Below are positions 33,472-43,900 of a stretch of 64,000 bases of DNA, piece by piece. Both the position numbers and the translations under genes were made by a program. How positions within the stretch are numbered: position 1 is the stretch's first letter; each line of letters begins with the position of its first letter. Under the pieces are notes generated by a model. That model was not told the origin of the DNA. It worked only from the letters and a program-made list of their open reading frames with translations, and did not search any database. The DNA lies in contig CM060468.1 of assembly GCA_030544235.1 (NCBI GenBank), positions 4,408,758 to 4,472,757 of the forward strand, read 5' to 3'. The DNA comes from Lepturacanthus savala. Taxonomy: Eukaryota; Chordata; Actinopteri; Scombriformes; Trichiuridae.

Positions 33472-34247
33472 TCTTTAAGTTTGGAGATTGTTTTCCAAAT
33501 TCAAAATCCAAGGTGATTTTTATCTCTTCTGACCATAGACTGTATAAATAATTGATGAAGCCTCCATGATATTAGCTGAACTCATGCTGTGAAGCCTAAT
33601 TGTGGCTGTCGCCATCTTGTTTTTAAATCAGAAGTGTCTCTCCAGTGACACCTGTCACTCAAAGTAAGGCGAGTCCTTAATTATGCATAACCTTAAGTCT
33701 TGATAAAATCTAAATGGATGAGCTATAAAACAATTCACCCCCTGTACAGTTGTCATGAACAGGAAAACTACCATTATGGACCAAACCAGGCTGTAAACAG
33801 GTTATTTCTGCTGTAAAGTCAGGCATTTTAACATGGAGGTCTATGGGGTTTGACTCCCTTTTGGACCCAGCCTCAATCGGCCTTTCACAGAACTACATTT
33901 TTTGTCACTTACGCTTCAGCTTCATTCTTTTGTTCCTTGGCTATGCCATAAAAAACATCCATTAGCATGTCTAGCTAACTCTAACCATTTGTTAGTGAAG
34001 AAACCATTAGTTTGTGGGGTTCCAAGTTACATTAATTTTTTTTAAAAAGCGCCGTTTACAACTAACATGTCCACTGTCTAATCTTACTTCATAATGTGGA
34101 AGATTAGCTTGGATGCTATCAGAGTTTGGGCTAACGCACATAAATATTTTCTATTGAAAGCCTTTTTTTGTAAGACTAAGAGTCTTAAGAGATAAAAATC
34201 ACCTTGGATTTTGAATTTGGAAAACAATCTTCAAACTTAAAGAAAGG
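33472..34247. mobile_element. Repeat bracketed by nearly identical inverted ends
   Basis: 33472-33530 (ctttaagtttggagattg ... gtgatttttatctc) is the reverse complement of 34190-34247 with a single mismatch. Between them lies a dispersed teleost repeat with words gccatcttgtttttaaa, cattttaacatggaggtc and tggggtttgactccctttt. The interior looks much more decayed than the brackets. Family not known to me. Confidence 0.65.
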
Positions 34248-34987
34248 AGTAAGACTAAGAGTCTTTACATTTTCTCTATCATGATTCTAGTAGGAAAATC
34301 TCTATTTTGCAATAAAAGAGACATTTTGTCTGCCGTTAATCATTAAGGGCTGAGGATTCTGACTTTTTGAAAAGTAGCTTCAGCCTTTAGCATGATATCA
34401 TGTATGTATAAAGCCATTATGAGCATATTCAAGAAGCGTTTACAGGCCTTTTTATTTAAGAAGTCAGTAGAAGACAGTGTTTTCAACCACTTTGGGGAGA
34501 TAACGTTGGCTTAGTTACTAGTGACAGATTTTATCAGCTGCCAATTACAGTTTTCATTTCAGCTGGCAAGAACGTCGGTTCCTGGCTTGAAAGGAAATAT
34601 TTTTGTCTCTGTCTGCCTGAAATAAAGGCAAAAAAAAATCACCAAACATTCCGAGTAGTATATCTGCCCCTGTTATCATTAGTTGCGGTTCCATCCACCT
34701 GGTTTTATTCATAATTTCAATATGTGCATTTAAAAAAAAAAAACAAAAGAAACAAAACCCCAAAAAAGTGCAAACAGGCTTCGCGAATAAATCAGCAGTT
34801 AGAGAAATAGATTAGAAACATATAAAGCTGGAGACGACTGTAGATGATATAAAACATCGGTGAAAACGTGCTGTACGCACAACGTCATCCATCACGGTTG
34901 TAGAATTAAAGCGTTATGAATGACTATCATCTGTGAGTGATGCAGAAGAGGAGAAAATAAGAGAGAATGGAACCTAAGGAGTCCTCC
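34248..34987. other. Unassigned sequence
   Basis: AT-rich, with an A run at 34732-34743. Nothing recognised. Confidence 0.35.
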
Positions 34988-34990
34988 TAG

Positions 34991-35026
34991 TCCTCCTCCT
35001 CCTCCTCCTCCTCCTCCTCCTCCTCC
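34991..35026. repeat. (TCC)12 microsatellite
   Basis: Perfect trinucleotide run, all-pyrimidine on the plus strand. Confidence 0.95.
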
Positions 35027-35039
35027 CATCAGTCTCCAG

Positions 35040-35240
35040 CACATTAATTGAGTTTGGATGGATTGGAGATCGATGGCGGGGAGGCCCCTCGATTGCTCAG
35101 CGGTAAGAGGGATTAAAAATTTGAAATCAATTAGTTTTGTGTCTGCAAACCCTTACCTCTGCGGGAAAGAGAAAATCAATTAAGGAAATTAAAAGTTGAA
35201 GCAGCAACATGAAAGTCATTTTCAACGAGCTTCTCCACTT
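35040..35240. promoter_or_regulatory. Possible conserved non-coding element
   Basis: Unique block directly after the TCC repeat with recurrent attaattg / aatcaatta words (35043, 35125, 35173), inverse homeodomain or PBX/MEIS-like sites, and low complexity absent. Good candidate for enhancer conservation testing. Confidence 0.35.
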
Positions 35241-35368
35241 TCATCTCGGCCGGAGCTCTGATGCCGAGTGGCACCGGGGATCAGATGGTGTTTTTTTTTT
35301 TCTTCCTCTTTATCTCGGTTGCTTAGGAGGAGTTCGGCCCCCTGGAGGAACAGAGGGGAGGTCTCCTT

Positions 35369-35381
35369 TGACCTTTGAACT
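35369..35381 (-). promoter_or_regulatory. DR1-like motif
   Basis: Minus strand AGTTCA-A-AGGTCA, two nuclear-receptor half sites spaced by one. Confidence 0.35.
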
Positions 35382-35494
35382 TCTGCCCTCTGAAGCGAGT
35401 GCCCAGACACACCTGGCTCACACACGAAACCACACACACGCTGGGATAAAATAAAACTGCAGCTACCATTCAAAACTAAAGAAAGAATCACACA

Positions 35495-35675
35495 CACCTT
35501 TGTAGATGTTGCACCAAAAACCAGACATTTGCAGCTAGAATAGTCATTTACCACATTATCAATGTATAGAGCGTATTTCTGATTAGTTTAAAGTTATATT
35601 CATTGAAAATAAGGTGCTTTTCTTTCAAAAATAAGGACATTTCTAAGTGACCCCAAACTTTTGAACGGTGGTGGA
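35495..35675 (+). mobile_element. Tc1-like miniature element, family M copy 2
   Basis: Right-hand part only: from acctttgtagatgttgcacc to gaccccaaacttttgaacgg. Same family as 26894-27157 and 46840-47308. The left two thirds are missing. Confidence 0.8.
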
Positions 35676-35945
35676 TGTGTGCCGTCTATCCCAGCCCCCT
35701 TTATGTGTGTGTTTGTTGTCAGAAATCACCGTTCCAGCTCCTCAACAGCTCCTAATCACTGGGAATAGAGGCGGACGTTTAGCGATACAAGTGCAGATAG
35801 ACGGTGGGTACAGAGATAGAGAGGTTAAAGGTAAAGAGACACAGCGTCTTTTTGAAGATGACAGTCATGTCCTGCCTAGTAACAGACCACACAGCTCAGA
35901 CAGTCAATAAGCATCATCCTCCTCTCTGCAGGGAGTCATCAGCAG

Positions 35946-35958
35946 GGGTCAGAGGTCA
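35946..35958 (+). promoter_or_regulatory. DR1-like motif
   Basis: GGGTCA-G-AGGTCA, a nuclear-receptor direct repeat with one-base spacing. Confidence 0.35.
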
Positions 35959-36003
35959 GCCGGTGACAAAATAGGACCAGGATTAGATATCAATGTGAAG
36001 ATG

Positions 36004-36042
<39 letters not shown>

Positions 36043-36085
36043 ACAGACACACACACACAGACACACACACACACACACACACACA
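36004..36085. repeat. CG/CA compound microsatellite
   Basis: Short GC alternation followed by AC runs broken by periodic AG units. Confidence 0.95.
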
Positions 36086-37214
36086 GATAGATGGGTACAT
36101 GTAGAGAAGTGCATCTATTTTCATCTCTTTTTTTAAACCTGTCTTTTGATAAGAGCTGCTGCTGTTGATGCAGGGTTGTTGTCTCTTTGGTGGATTTTCA
36201 GAGCCAGAAAACCATTTTGTGAAAATAAAACTATTCAAGAGAAAAGAAATTACAACAAAAAGCTACCGAAATTAAAAACCTAAATTCTCCTGCTGTGTTG
36301 TTGTATGTAGTGTTGTTCCGTCTCCAACGTGTTTTTTTTGTTTTTTCTTGGCTGTTGGCATGTTTTCCAGTTCTGTCTGACAAGCTGCTGGGTTGCTGGA
36401 ATATTTCCATTCACAGGATCCACAGCCAGAGCTGATGTTAATGCAACAAACATTCTGAATTCTTTGCCTTCCTTTAATCCTTCCAAACAAATAGAATACT
36501 AGCTGTTGATGCTTTCTATTCCAGATGACTCTTTCAGGGTTTTTTTTTTGTTTGGTCCATTATAGGCATGTAACAGTACATAAAATCCATCATTTGGTTC
36601 GTACCGCTAATATATTATGAAATAAAAATGTGGACTTTTTTTGAATAACTAGTGCCTGTAGGAAGGATGCTTTCTCATAGAAATGTGGAAGCTTAAGTAG
36701 ATTTTTCATGTTTGGCCAAATAAGAGTAGTCTTAGTAGACAAACTGTATGATGGGTAAGAGATGCACAAGATGCACAAGACATACATTGAGATAATGAGA
36801 GATGTGCAAATACAGTTATTGTATAAAAGAGGCTACTATTTATGTTGAAAGTTCAGATCTCAGCCAACATATCAGTTTTGAAATTGTGTTAACAGCCCAA
36901 GTAAAACCAGACTTAGGATAAATCTCTTATTTCATACTTTTTCTACCTGGGCCTGTAACTGTTTCTAAATAAATGAGTTTAGGCCCAGATTTTGTTCTGT
37001 TAGGTGATAGCGCTGGGATTTCCTGAGGGTCTGTGAATGCGTCTTGGAGTAAGATGGCTATGGCCCACAGTAGCCTGTGTTAGCGAGAGGAATAAAGTAG
37101 CAGCTAAACCGGCTAACGTCTTAGCATGTTACTGTCATATCTGACCACATCAGAAATTGTTTGAATTGTTCTTCTGAGGTTGAGTGAGAAGTCGACCAAC
37201 ACAGCGAGATGTAA
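36086..37214. other. Unassigned sequence
   Basis: No gene recognised; T runs at 36329 and 36540. Confidence 0.35.
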
Positions 37215-38335
37215 TATTTTACTCCAGAGATAACAGAGAAGCTTTGTCATGTGTCTCTCGTTTGTCATTCCGATGGCAGCAGAGTAGCCAGTGTATCATG
37301 CCATTTCCCGAAGCTGAAGATGTGAGCTAATACGTCTTTTTTTGTCCAGACCAACAATCCACAACCTAAAGATCATCAGTTTTCTATCATAGAAGACTAA
37401 AGAGACCAGTAAATCACATCTGTGAAGCTGAAACCTGAGAATTTGGACAATTTCCTCTTGAAAATGACTAATCGATTATCAAAATAGTTGATGATTAATC
37501 TAATAGTTGGCACCTAATTGACTAATCGTTGCAGCTGTACATGCCACAATAATCGTTCCATACATCAGAGTAAGTGGATCATTGGACTACTTTGACATCA
37601 AACCGCTGGAAATTCGCAAAACAAAATGATCCAGGATGAATACACAAACCTCTCCAGGCCTAGTACACTATGTTTATTATATCATTCTCTGATCATAATT
37701 ACCCTGCACTCACAATGTGTTTCTAATGCCTTATAAGCACCACTATAAGAAAAGGGGGGCATGGTTAGGAGATGTGATATCATTTGACTACAGAGAGAAA
37801 GTTTAAATAATAGTGTTGCACTTGGTCTGTCTCTTGTTTGTCATTCTGATGGCTGCAGAGTAGCTAATGTACCCATGCTAACTCCAAGAGAATGGTATGG
37901 TTCATTGATTATTGAAACAACTTATTGATGGTTTGGTTCATAAAATGGTGTAAAATGTCAATCACAATGTTTCTCAAAGCTGAAGAAGCAACATAACATG
38001 TCTCTTTGTTCAAACCAAAGGTCCGAACATTGCTTACGACCATAGAAGACTAAAAAATGATTAGATTTTAGAATTAAAATAATTAATGTAACTAATCGTT
38101 GCAGCTGTACATGCCACAATAATCGTTCCATATATCAGAGTAAGTGGATCACTGGACTATTTTGACAGCAAACCGCTGGAAATTCACAAACCAAAACGAT
38201 CCAGGATGAATACACAAACCTCTCCAGGCCTAGTACACTATGTTTATTATATCATTCTCTGATCATAATTGCCCTGCAATCACAATGTGCTTCTAATGCT
38301 TTATAAGCACCACTTTAAGAAGAGTTCTTGCAGTA
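37215..38335. repeat. Tandem duplication, period about 570 bp
   Basis: Copy 1 runs to about 37770, copy 2 to about 38335. The 3' halves (37521-37755 and 38091-38325) align without gaps at offset 570 with about 13 differences in 235 bases. The 5' halves (tttgtcattcYgatggc at 37261 and 37837) align with indels and much lower identity. Each copy includes a fragment of a teleost repeat ending in actaatcgttgcagctgtac. Confidence 0.85.
37310..37543 (+). mobile_element. Teleost miniature element ending TAATCGTTGCAGCT
   Basis: Words ttttctatcatagaagacta, gattatcaaaatagttgatg and actaatcgttgcagct are those of a dispersed fish repeat often ending GTTGCAGCTCTA. It is internal to copy 1 of the tandem duplication, and a shorter remnant is at 37975-38110. 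Confidence 0.6.
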
Positions 38336-38998
38336 GCACACACACACACACATACACCCTCCACACATTGGTGGATGAAGCAGCTCTTATGTCAGTAAGA
38401 GAGAGAGAACTCTCCTCCACTCTGTCTCCCTTCAAAAGAAGCAAACAGGCTTTGATATCAGTGAAGAGAAGTTCCCTCGGAGCCCAGTTGGAAGTAATCT
38501 ATTCTATACATATGAAAACACAGAGCCATTTCCCTGCCCCGCACTCGTCCGTACAGTACAAAAGGAACGGAGGCGCGCAGAAGAGCGTGATGGAATGAAA
38601 AGTGGGGCACGGGGTGAGGACGTAAAAGGATACGAGGAGCTGGGAAAAAAAAAAAAAAAGAGGAGAGGAGAGGGGGGAGAGAGAGGGCGAGAGGTGAGAG
38701 ACGAGGGGGAGAATGGAGACGAGAGCGGAGAGAGTGGCGAAGAAAAATCATCTCGTCCCGAAGCATCTGCACCTGAGAGCAATTTGTCCCCAATTTTGGG
38801 AGCTTAATCACACCATTGAAGTGTGTGCACACGAGTGCGGGGACGCGTGCGCGAGCGGCGGCGGCATTTGCGGGGTCTGGAGGGAGTTAGACACGCGGAT
38901 GATGTCTTCTGGGAAAGCTGCAGGGGTCTTTGAAGAGATACCCAGGCTCTCCTCCACTCTGCACACTAGACAGTGGGGGCCCTCTCAGTTCTAGCACA

Positions 38999-39002
<4 letters not shown>
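38336..39002. other. Purine-rich tract and unique sequence
   Basis: 38640-38760 is almost pure A/G on the plus strand, so frames over it are artefacts. 38760-38890 is unique with several CpGs. Confidence 0.4.

Positions 39003-39043
<41 letters not shown>
39003..39043. repeat. (GT)20 microsatellite
   Basis: Perfect run. Confidence 0.95.
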
Positions 39044-39044
<1 letters not shown>

Positions 39045-39413
39045 CCCAGGCTCCTCCATCTTCTGACATGAGTGTGTGTTTTTTTTTGTTTTTTTAATAC
39101 TCCACAGGCTCCCTTTTCATGGTCTGGGCACTAAGCATTTCCCCCCTTCATTCTTTCTTTCTGGTGAAGTAGCTTGGGTGGAGTTGTTTATGTGGGCCAG
39201 GGTGGTATGGAGATAGAATAAAGAAAGGGAAAAGAAGATATAAAGAAGGAGGAATTCCCTTAAACTCATCTGTGTCTTTCTTATCTGTGTGTCAGGAACA
39301 AGGCATTAGTCTCTGGAGCGCAGCCAGACATTGGTTCTTTATGATTGGGTTATAATAAAAACTGTCCTCAGATCGGATGAGATGATGGAATGAACATTTG
39401 CGATGGCGAGGGT

Positions 39414-39446
39414 AGGAGGAGGAGGAGGAGGAGGAGGAGGAGGAGG
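39414..39446. repeat. (AGG)11 microsatellite
   Basis: Perfect trinucleotide run. Confidence 0.95.
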
Positions 39447-39619
39447 CTTCGTGAGGGTTGAGCGAGGGAGGGAGTTTTGCGGTGAGGAGAGTTTGCTTAA
39501 AGCGCTGAGCTGTTATTGCAACGGGTGGCTCAGGAATGCAACCGCTCACTAGGCCGACCAAAGAGCGAGGCAGAAAAGGAGGAAAAGGAAAGGAGGGAGA
39601 AAGAGATTGGTAAACCAGA

Positions 39620-40000
39620 GTGCGACCAGGCTAACCACATTATGTCATCAGGGCTTTATGATCTGCTAATAACCAAATCGTATTGAAGAAAAACACTCTG
39701 GTTTCAATTAGGCTCCACAAACGCTGTTTGACTTTTAGACATATAGGTTCCATATCGGGGAATGCTAATTGTCAAAGCATGTGGACATAAAAAAGTCTGA
39801 GATGGGCATTCGCTACAGCCGGGGCTGATGACAAACCCGGGCACATGTCCTAATTCCGAAATACATGATGGCTAAAATGGTGTATTGTTTGCATTCCATA
39901 TAATTTTACTGCGACATAGTTTAAATATTACCAGTTGTGTGCATGACATTAATTTGAACATAATGTGCAAGAGACTGTGATCCTTTCCTCTTGAACTAGA
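39620..40000. promoter_or_regulatory. Possible conserved non-coding element
   Basis: About 380 bases of repeat-free, balanced sequence with motif-like words (gctttatgatctgctaat, tgctaattgtcaaagcatg, gacattaatttgaac). The texture resembles deeply conserved vertebrate elements. Conservation not tested. Confidence 0.35.
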
Positions 40001-40169
40001 CATTTTAAGAAAACATGTCAAGGGGGGAAAAAAAGGGAACACTGACAAAAACATGAAGCAAACATAATAGGCGTATGCGTTAATGGCCCAGTAATTTCAA
40101 AGTAGTAGTGACTGTGAGGTTGCGCAGAGCTGAAGGCCCGCTTTGAGCTAAAAAAAGGTCACGCTAGTT

Positions 40170-40290
40170 CGGAAACTCACAATAACAACGCTAACATGCT
40201 GAGCTGGCGGCATGTGGACCATCTTAAGTTTAGCGTTTCAGCATGCTAAGTTATGCTAATGGGCGCCGTCGACACAAAATTCGACTACTA
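40170..40290. repeat. GCTAACATGC-type teleost repeat fragment
   Basis: Words cgctaacatgctgag, gaccatcttaagtttagcg and cagcatgctaagttatgc are degenerate forms of a dispersed fish repeat. Confidence 0.5.
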
Positions 40291-40526
40291 AAATTCAAAT
40301 GCGATTAGCTTTACAGACATTTGGACATAAACTGTAATAAAAAAAGAAACAAAAAAAACTTTACTGATGGGTTGCGCTAGAGGAAAAGTTTAAAGATCAT
40401 TAAAGTTATTACAGTGGAACATTGCAATCCATCCAACAGATGTTCACTTTGGAACTTATTATGCTGCTATAGGATTAGACTGCATCACAAGATTCTCTGA
40501 GCTTCTCTCTCTCTTCATCCTCCTCT

Positions 40527-40528
<2 letters not shown>

Positions 40529-40611
<83 letters not shown>
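40529..40611. repeat. (AT)41 microsatellite
   Basis: Pure AT alternation, self-complementary and able to extrude as a cruciform. Confidence 0.97.
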
Positions 40612-40613
<2 letters not shown>

Positions 40614-40774
40614 TGTCTCATTAATGCATGTTACTAACTCATCTTGCCTGCAGTCTTTCTGCTTTCTTATCCTGTAGATCGTGGCCTGATGCCAGGGTCC
40701 GGCTTGACATCAACTATTATTATTCCTATGAGTCATATTTCTGATTTGGTATTTTATTCCTAATGTTGTTATTG

Positions 40775-40812
40775 GTCTCTCTCTCTCCCCCTCTCTCTCT
40801 CTCTCTCTCTCT
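40775..40812. repeat. (TC)n microsatellite
   Basis: TC run with one CCCC interruption. Confidence 0.9.
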
Positions 40813-40820
40813 GCCCAACT

Positions 40821-41023
40821 GGTTGAGGCAGATGGCCGCCCTCCTAGAGCCAGGTTCAGCTCGAGGTTTCTGCCCATTAAAGAATCATCCCGTCGCCAGG
40901 TGCTTGCTCCTGGGGGAATATTACATCTCTGTTTGTAAATATTATCAAGAGTACGGTCTAGACCTGCTCTATTATGAAGATGAGAGAACTTTTTGATTCA
41001 ATGCCTTATTAATAAAATTGAAA
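40821..41023 (+). mobile_element. LINE 3' untranslated tail
   Basis: Words ggcagatggccgccctcc, agctcgaggtttctgccc, agtacggtctagacctgc and the end ttaataaaattgaa are the 3' tail of a common teleost LINE. No coding part is attached. Confidence 0.65.
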
Positions 41024-41189
41024 CACAGCAGTCTGCTGCTCTGGTGGCACGCGGAAGCTGCCCTGGATGTTCACCATGTCATACTATAAATCCTTATAAT
41101 TCCGTTATCCTGTTCAATGCCACATTCTGTCCTTTGTGTTCTATTCTTAGACATAACATCTATTGGAAATCTGTCCATCCTGGTTAAAG

Positions 41190-41445
41190 CTTTTTCCTTA
41201 TTGGATTTGAGGGTCTGAGGACAATTGATGTTGTACTATACACACCTGATTCTACTAAACAACCATTAGGGCCCTCATTAAGTACCTTTATTAGTAGAAT
41301 CAGGTGTGTTACTGCTTGTTTTGAATAAAAGCCTGCACCCGCAGTCACTCACCAGAACCAGGATTGGAGACCCATACTGTACAGACTGAAGCCACCTGAG
41401 GCAAATCTGTGGTTTGTGATTTTGGGCAACAATGAATACAATTGA
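41190..41445 (+). mobile_element. LINE 3' tail split by a miniature element
   Basis: gatttgagggtctgaggaca (41202-41221) and, after 41378, gtacagactgaagccacc with gaggcaaatctgtggtttgtg are consecutive parts of one teleost LINE tail. The intervening 41245-41378 is a foreign palindromic element. Related tails are at 43080-43200 and 50230-50350. Confidence 0.65.
41245..41378. mobile_element. Degenerate relative of the 41547 miniature element
   Basis: acacctgattctactaaa and tagtagaatcaggtgtgtta are inverted arms also found in 41547-41747. The end reads agaaccaggattggaga. It sits inside the LINE tail. Confidence 0.65.
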
Positions 41446-41546
41446 CTTGACTTTTCACATTTCACTCAAAACCATTTATGTGAACTTTGAGGCAACGCTG
41501 TAAAGAAAATGTCAGGAGTTCAAGTCAGTCAAAGCAAGTTCTAAGG

Positions 41547-41747
41547 CAGGGGTGGTCAATCCTGGTCCTTGAAGGCCGGTGTGGGTGCTGGTTTTTGTTC
41601 CAACCAAGCAGTAACACACCTGATTCTACTAGTCAACCTCTAGAGCCCTTGTTAAGGCCTTCATTAGTAGAATCAGGGATGTAACTTCTTGGTTGGAACA
41701 AATCCTGGACCCACACCGGCCTCCAGGACCAAGATTGCCCATCCCTG
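41547..41747. mobile_element. hAT-like palindromic element with perfect 8-bp duplication
   Basis: Starts caggggtggtcaatcctggt and ends with its inverse, ccaagattgcccatccctg. The arms run almost to the centre. Target duplications ttctaagg (41539-41546 and 41748-41755) are identical, the hAT hallmark. This is a non-autonomous 201-bp copy and, given the intact duplication, one of the younger insertions here. Confidence 0.9.
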
Positions 41748-41755
41748 TTCTAAGG

Positions 41756-42109
41756 ACTTATCTTTTAACCATGAAGCCCTGCAGTCCCTGAGTGGGAGAA
41801 CAAATCCCACCATTGGTCCGTCTTTTGGGTCAAGTGTTACTGAAAGTTGTTCGGTGCTTTGGTTTTGCTCATCCCGCTCCAACATGGCGGCCGAGCTCCT
41901 ACGATTTCATTTCATGTTGGACGTAATAGCATTATGAGATCAGTGTCTAGACAACAGAACCTCAGAAACCGCAGAAGGGGAAGACAGCGGTCACTGCACA
42001 ACGCTGCATCAGATTTAATCCAATTAACTTTTTGTGCTGTTTGGGCGCCTGGAAGAGCCTGAAGAGCAGAAGATACGGTGGAACAATTCCCCCCAGACAT
42101 GCCAATGTT
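41756..42109. other. Unique sequence with YY1-like word
   Basis: ccaacatggcggccgag at 41879-41895 matches the YY1 consensus. No gene recognised. Confidence 0.35.
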
Positions 42110-42530
42110 GATTATTTGATTAGGTACTTTTAATTAGTGGCTAACACATCCAGAAAACATTCGGAGACAAATCACTTGGAGCAGCTAGAATCCAAGGGCG
42201 GAAGGGAGGGGAACTGGGCGGCGCTAAGCCATCCATCACCCTGTCTCAAAAGATCTCTAATTAGCCGGGGCCAATCAACGGCGGCAATCCATCAGTCCTT
42301 CACGTCGGCCTCGGCCAATCGCAGCACCGCATCAGTCAGCCGTCTGAGGCCGCCTGAGCCAATGGATGATGGAGGGAAGCGGAGGGCTGGCTGCCAGGGA
42401 TGCGGGGCTTTTAGAGGACGAGGGGTGGAATGGGCCGTGACAGCTTTATTAATCCAACGCTTAAACGGCCTCCGAGGAGAGGCAGAGAAATGTCAACGTG
42501 GAGAGGACGATTACGGGAGATATTGATCCT
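42110..42530. promoter_or_regulatory. Possible regulatory block with CCAAT boxes
   Basis: Three ggccaatc/gagccaat words (near 42268, 42312, 42356) in 90 bases, retained CpGs, tttaattagt and ctaattagcc homeodomain-like sites. Repeat-free. NF-Y-type spacing is suggestive only. Confidence 0.35.
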
Positions 42531-43079
42531 CTCTTCTTCCCCCGAAAGAAAAGAAAACACTTATCACCGTTGCATCTCTCTAACCTTCTCTTTGTTTTTC
42601 TACAAGCACACGAGTCAGAGCTTCGGGCCCCTTTTCCTTCTCTCTCATGCTGTCCTCTCCTGTTTCTCAGGCGTATCTTGCAGGACCATCTCCTACCTTT
42701 GTACCATTCTGCTTCCCTGGCTGTTGGTGCTATTTCCGGAATTTGATTCTGCGTCTTGGATCCAGTTCCTTAATCCTGCAGGAGTTTCAGCCTCACCTTG
42801 TGTCTCTCTATTTATCCTTCTCTCTCCCTCTCTCTCTTCTGTGTGAATAATGTGTTTTCTTGCCTCTCCTCCTCCTGTGTATGCTGCGAGTCTCCCCTGT
42901 GTGCAGTCTGTCCTCCTCCCAGGTCTCCATGGCGATGGAGGTCACACGGCTCAGGTCCTGTTCTGTCTTGGCAGCACCTGGAAGATGCTTGGCATCCTCT
43001 TCGTCATATTCTTGCTATATATTATAAATCCATGATCATTTACTGTAGTTTGTCTTCTATTCTGTGCACACATGCTGGA
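42531..43079. other. Pyrimidine-rich, LINE-tail-like sequence
   Basis: C/T-rich; may be the upstream part of the LINE tail at 43080. Open frames here lack domains. Confidence 0.35.
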
Positions 43080-43200
43080 TCCATCCTCTGTTGCTTTTGC
43101 TGAGGTTTCATCCATTGTTTTTCCCCTATAAAGCCTTTTTTAGGGATTTTTTTCTTAATCAAATTGAGGGTCTAAGGATAGAAGAGGAGTACAGGGGTTT
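43080..43200 (+). mobile_element. LINE 3' tail
   Basis: gaggtttcatccattgtttt, gagggtctaaggata: same tail words as 41190 and 50230. Confidence 0.6.
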
Positions 43201-43340
43201 TAAAGGTGCTGTAAATTTCAGGTTAATTCCCTGAAACTAAAGAAATTAGTTAGGAAGTTAAGCTGGGGAGTTTGGGAAATATTCAAATCAATATTCTTGT
43301 GGCCTCATGGGATCTAGCTCGACCTTTTTTTGTTGATTTT

Positions 43341-43782
43341 CAGCTACTACTAGGCGGCTAATGGTATTTTTTTGTTTCCCTCATCAAACTCCCAAACGTT
43401 GTGTTGGACGAGTTGTGACCTACACATTCACCTCGCTATGAGAAAATAACTCTAACGTTACGTGACGGAGCGGTTTTCAAGGTAAAGATAAAGCCGGACT
43501 TCACACTCCAGACACGGCCGTTCGGCGGAGTGATCTCAAAAGCTGCGTGTTTAGGGCAGCTAAAAGTAAAGTATTACTCCACCCAGTGGCTTACTGAAAA
43601 AAAAGTAATCCCGAGTATGTGCTTTGCGTATCGTAATGTAACAGTTATCGTTTCATAGCGTGGGGTATGTGCAGGTCACAACTCATCCACCACAGCATTT
43701 GGGAGTTGCTGGGTTGTGTATTTGCTGAATTTGATGAGTGAAACCAAAAAATACGATTAGCCACATAGTAGTACCTGAGCAG
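43341..43782. mobile_element. Long inverted repeat element
   Basis: 43341-43462 is the reverse complement of 43632-43782 with mismatches and one 20-base gap. Shared words include gttgtgacctRcacat, cgctatga and ctactaYtaggYggctaat. The centre (43463-43631) is CpG-containing. The tail at 43870-43900 (atgttgaactatcccttta) is a common end word of teleost repeats. Confidence 0.75.
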
Positions 43783-43900
43783 TTCACAGCTCTGCTCCGC
43801 TGGTCTCTAAAACAGCTTGTACTGACAAAAAACCTATTGCTTTGACTACAAGAATCATGATGATGTGCAAATTTTCAAAAATGTTGAACTATCCCTTTAA

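Noticed and set aside
34991..35026. TCC repeat as part of a coding poly-Ser or poly-Glu tract
   Set aside because: No open frame with protein texture on either side.
38640..38807. Lys/Arg/Glu-rich open frame
   Set aside because: Artefact of an almost all-purine tract.
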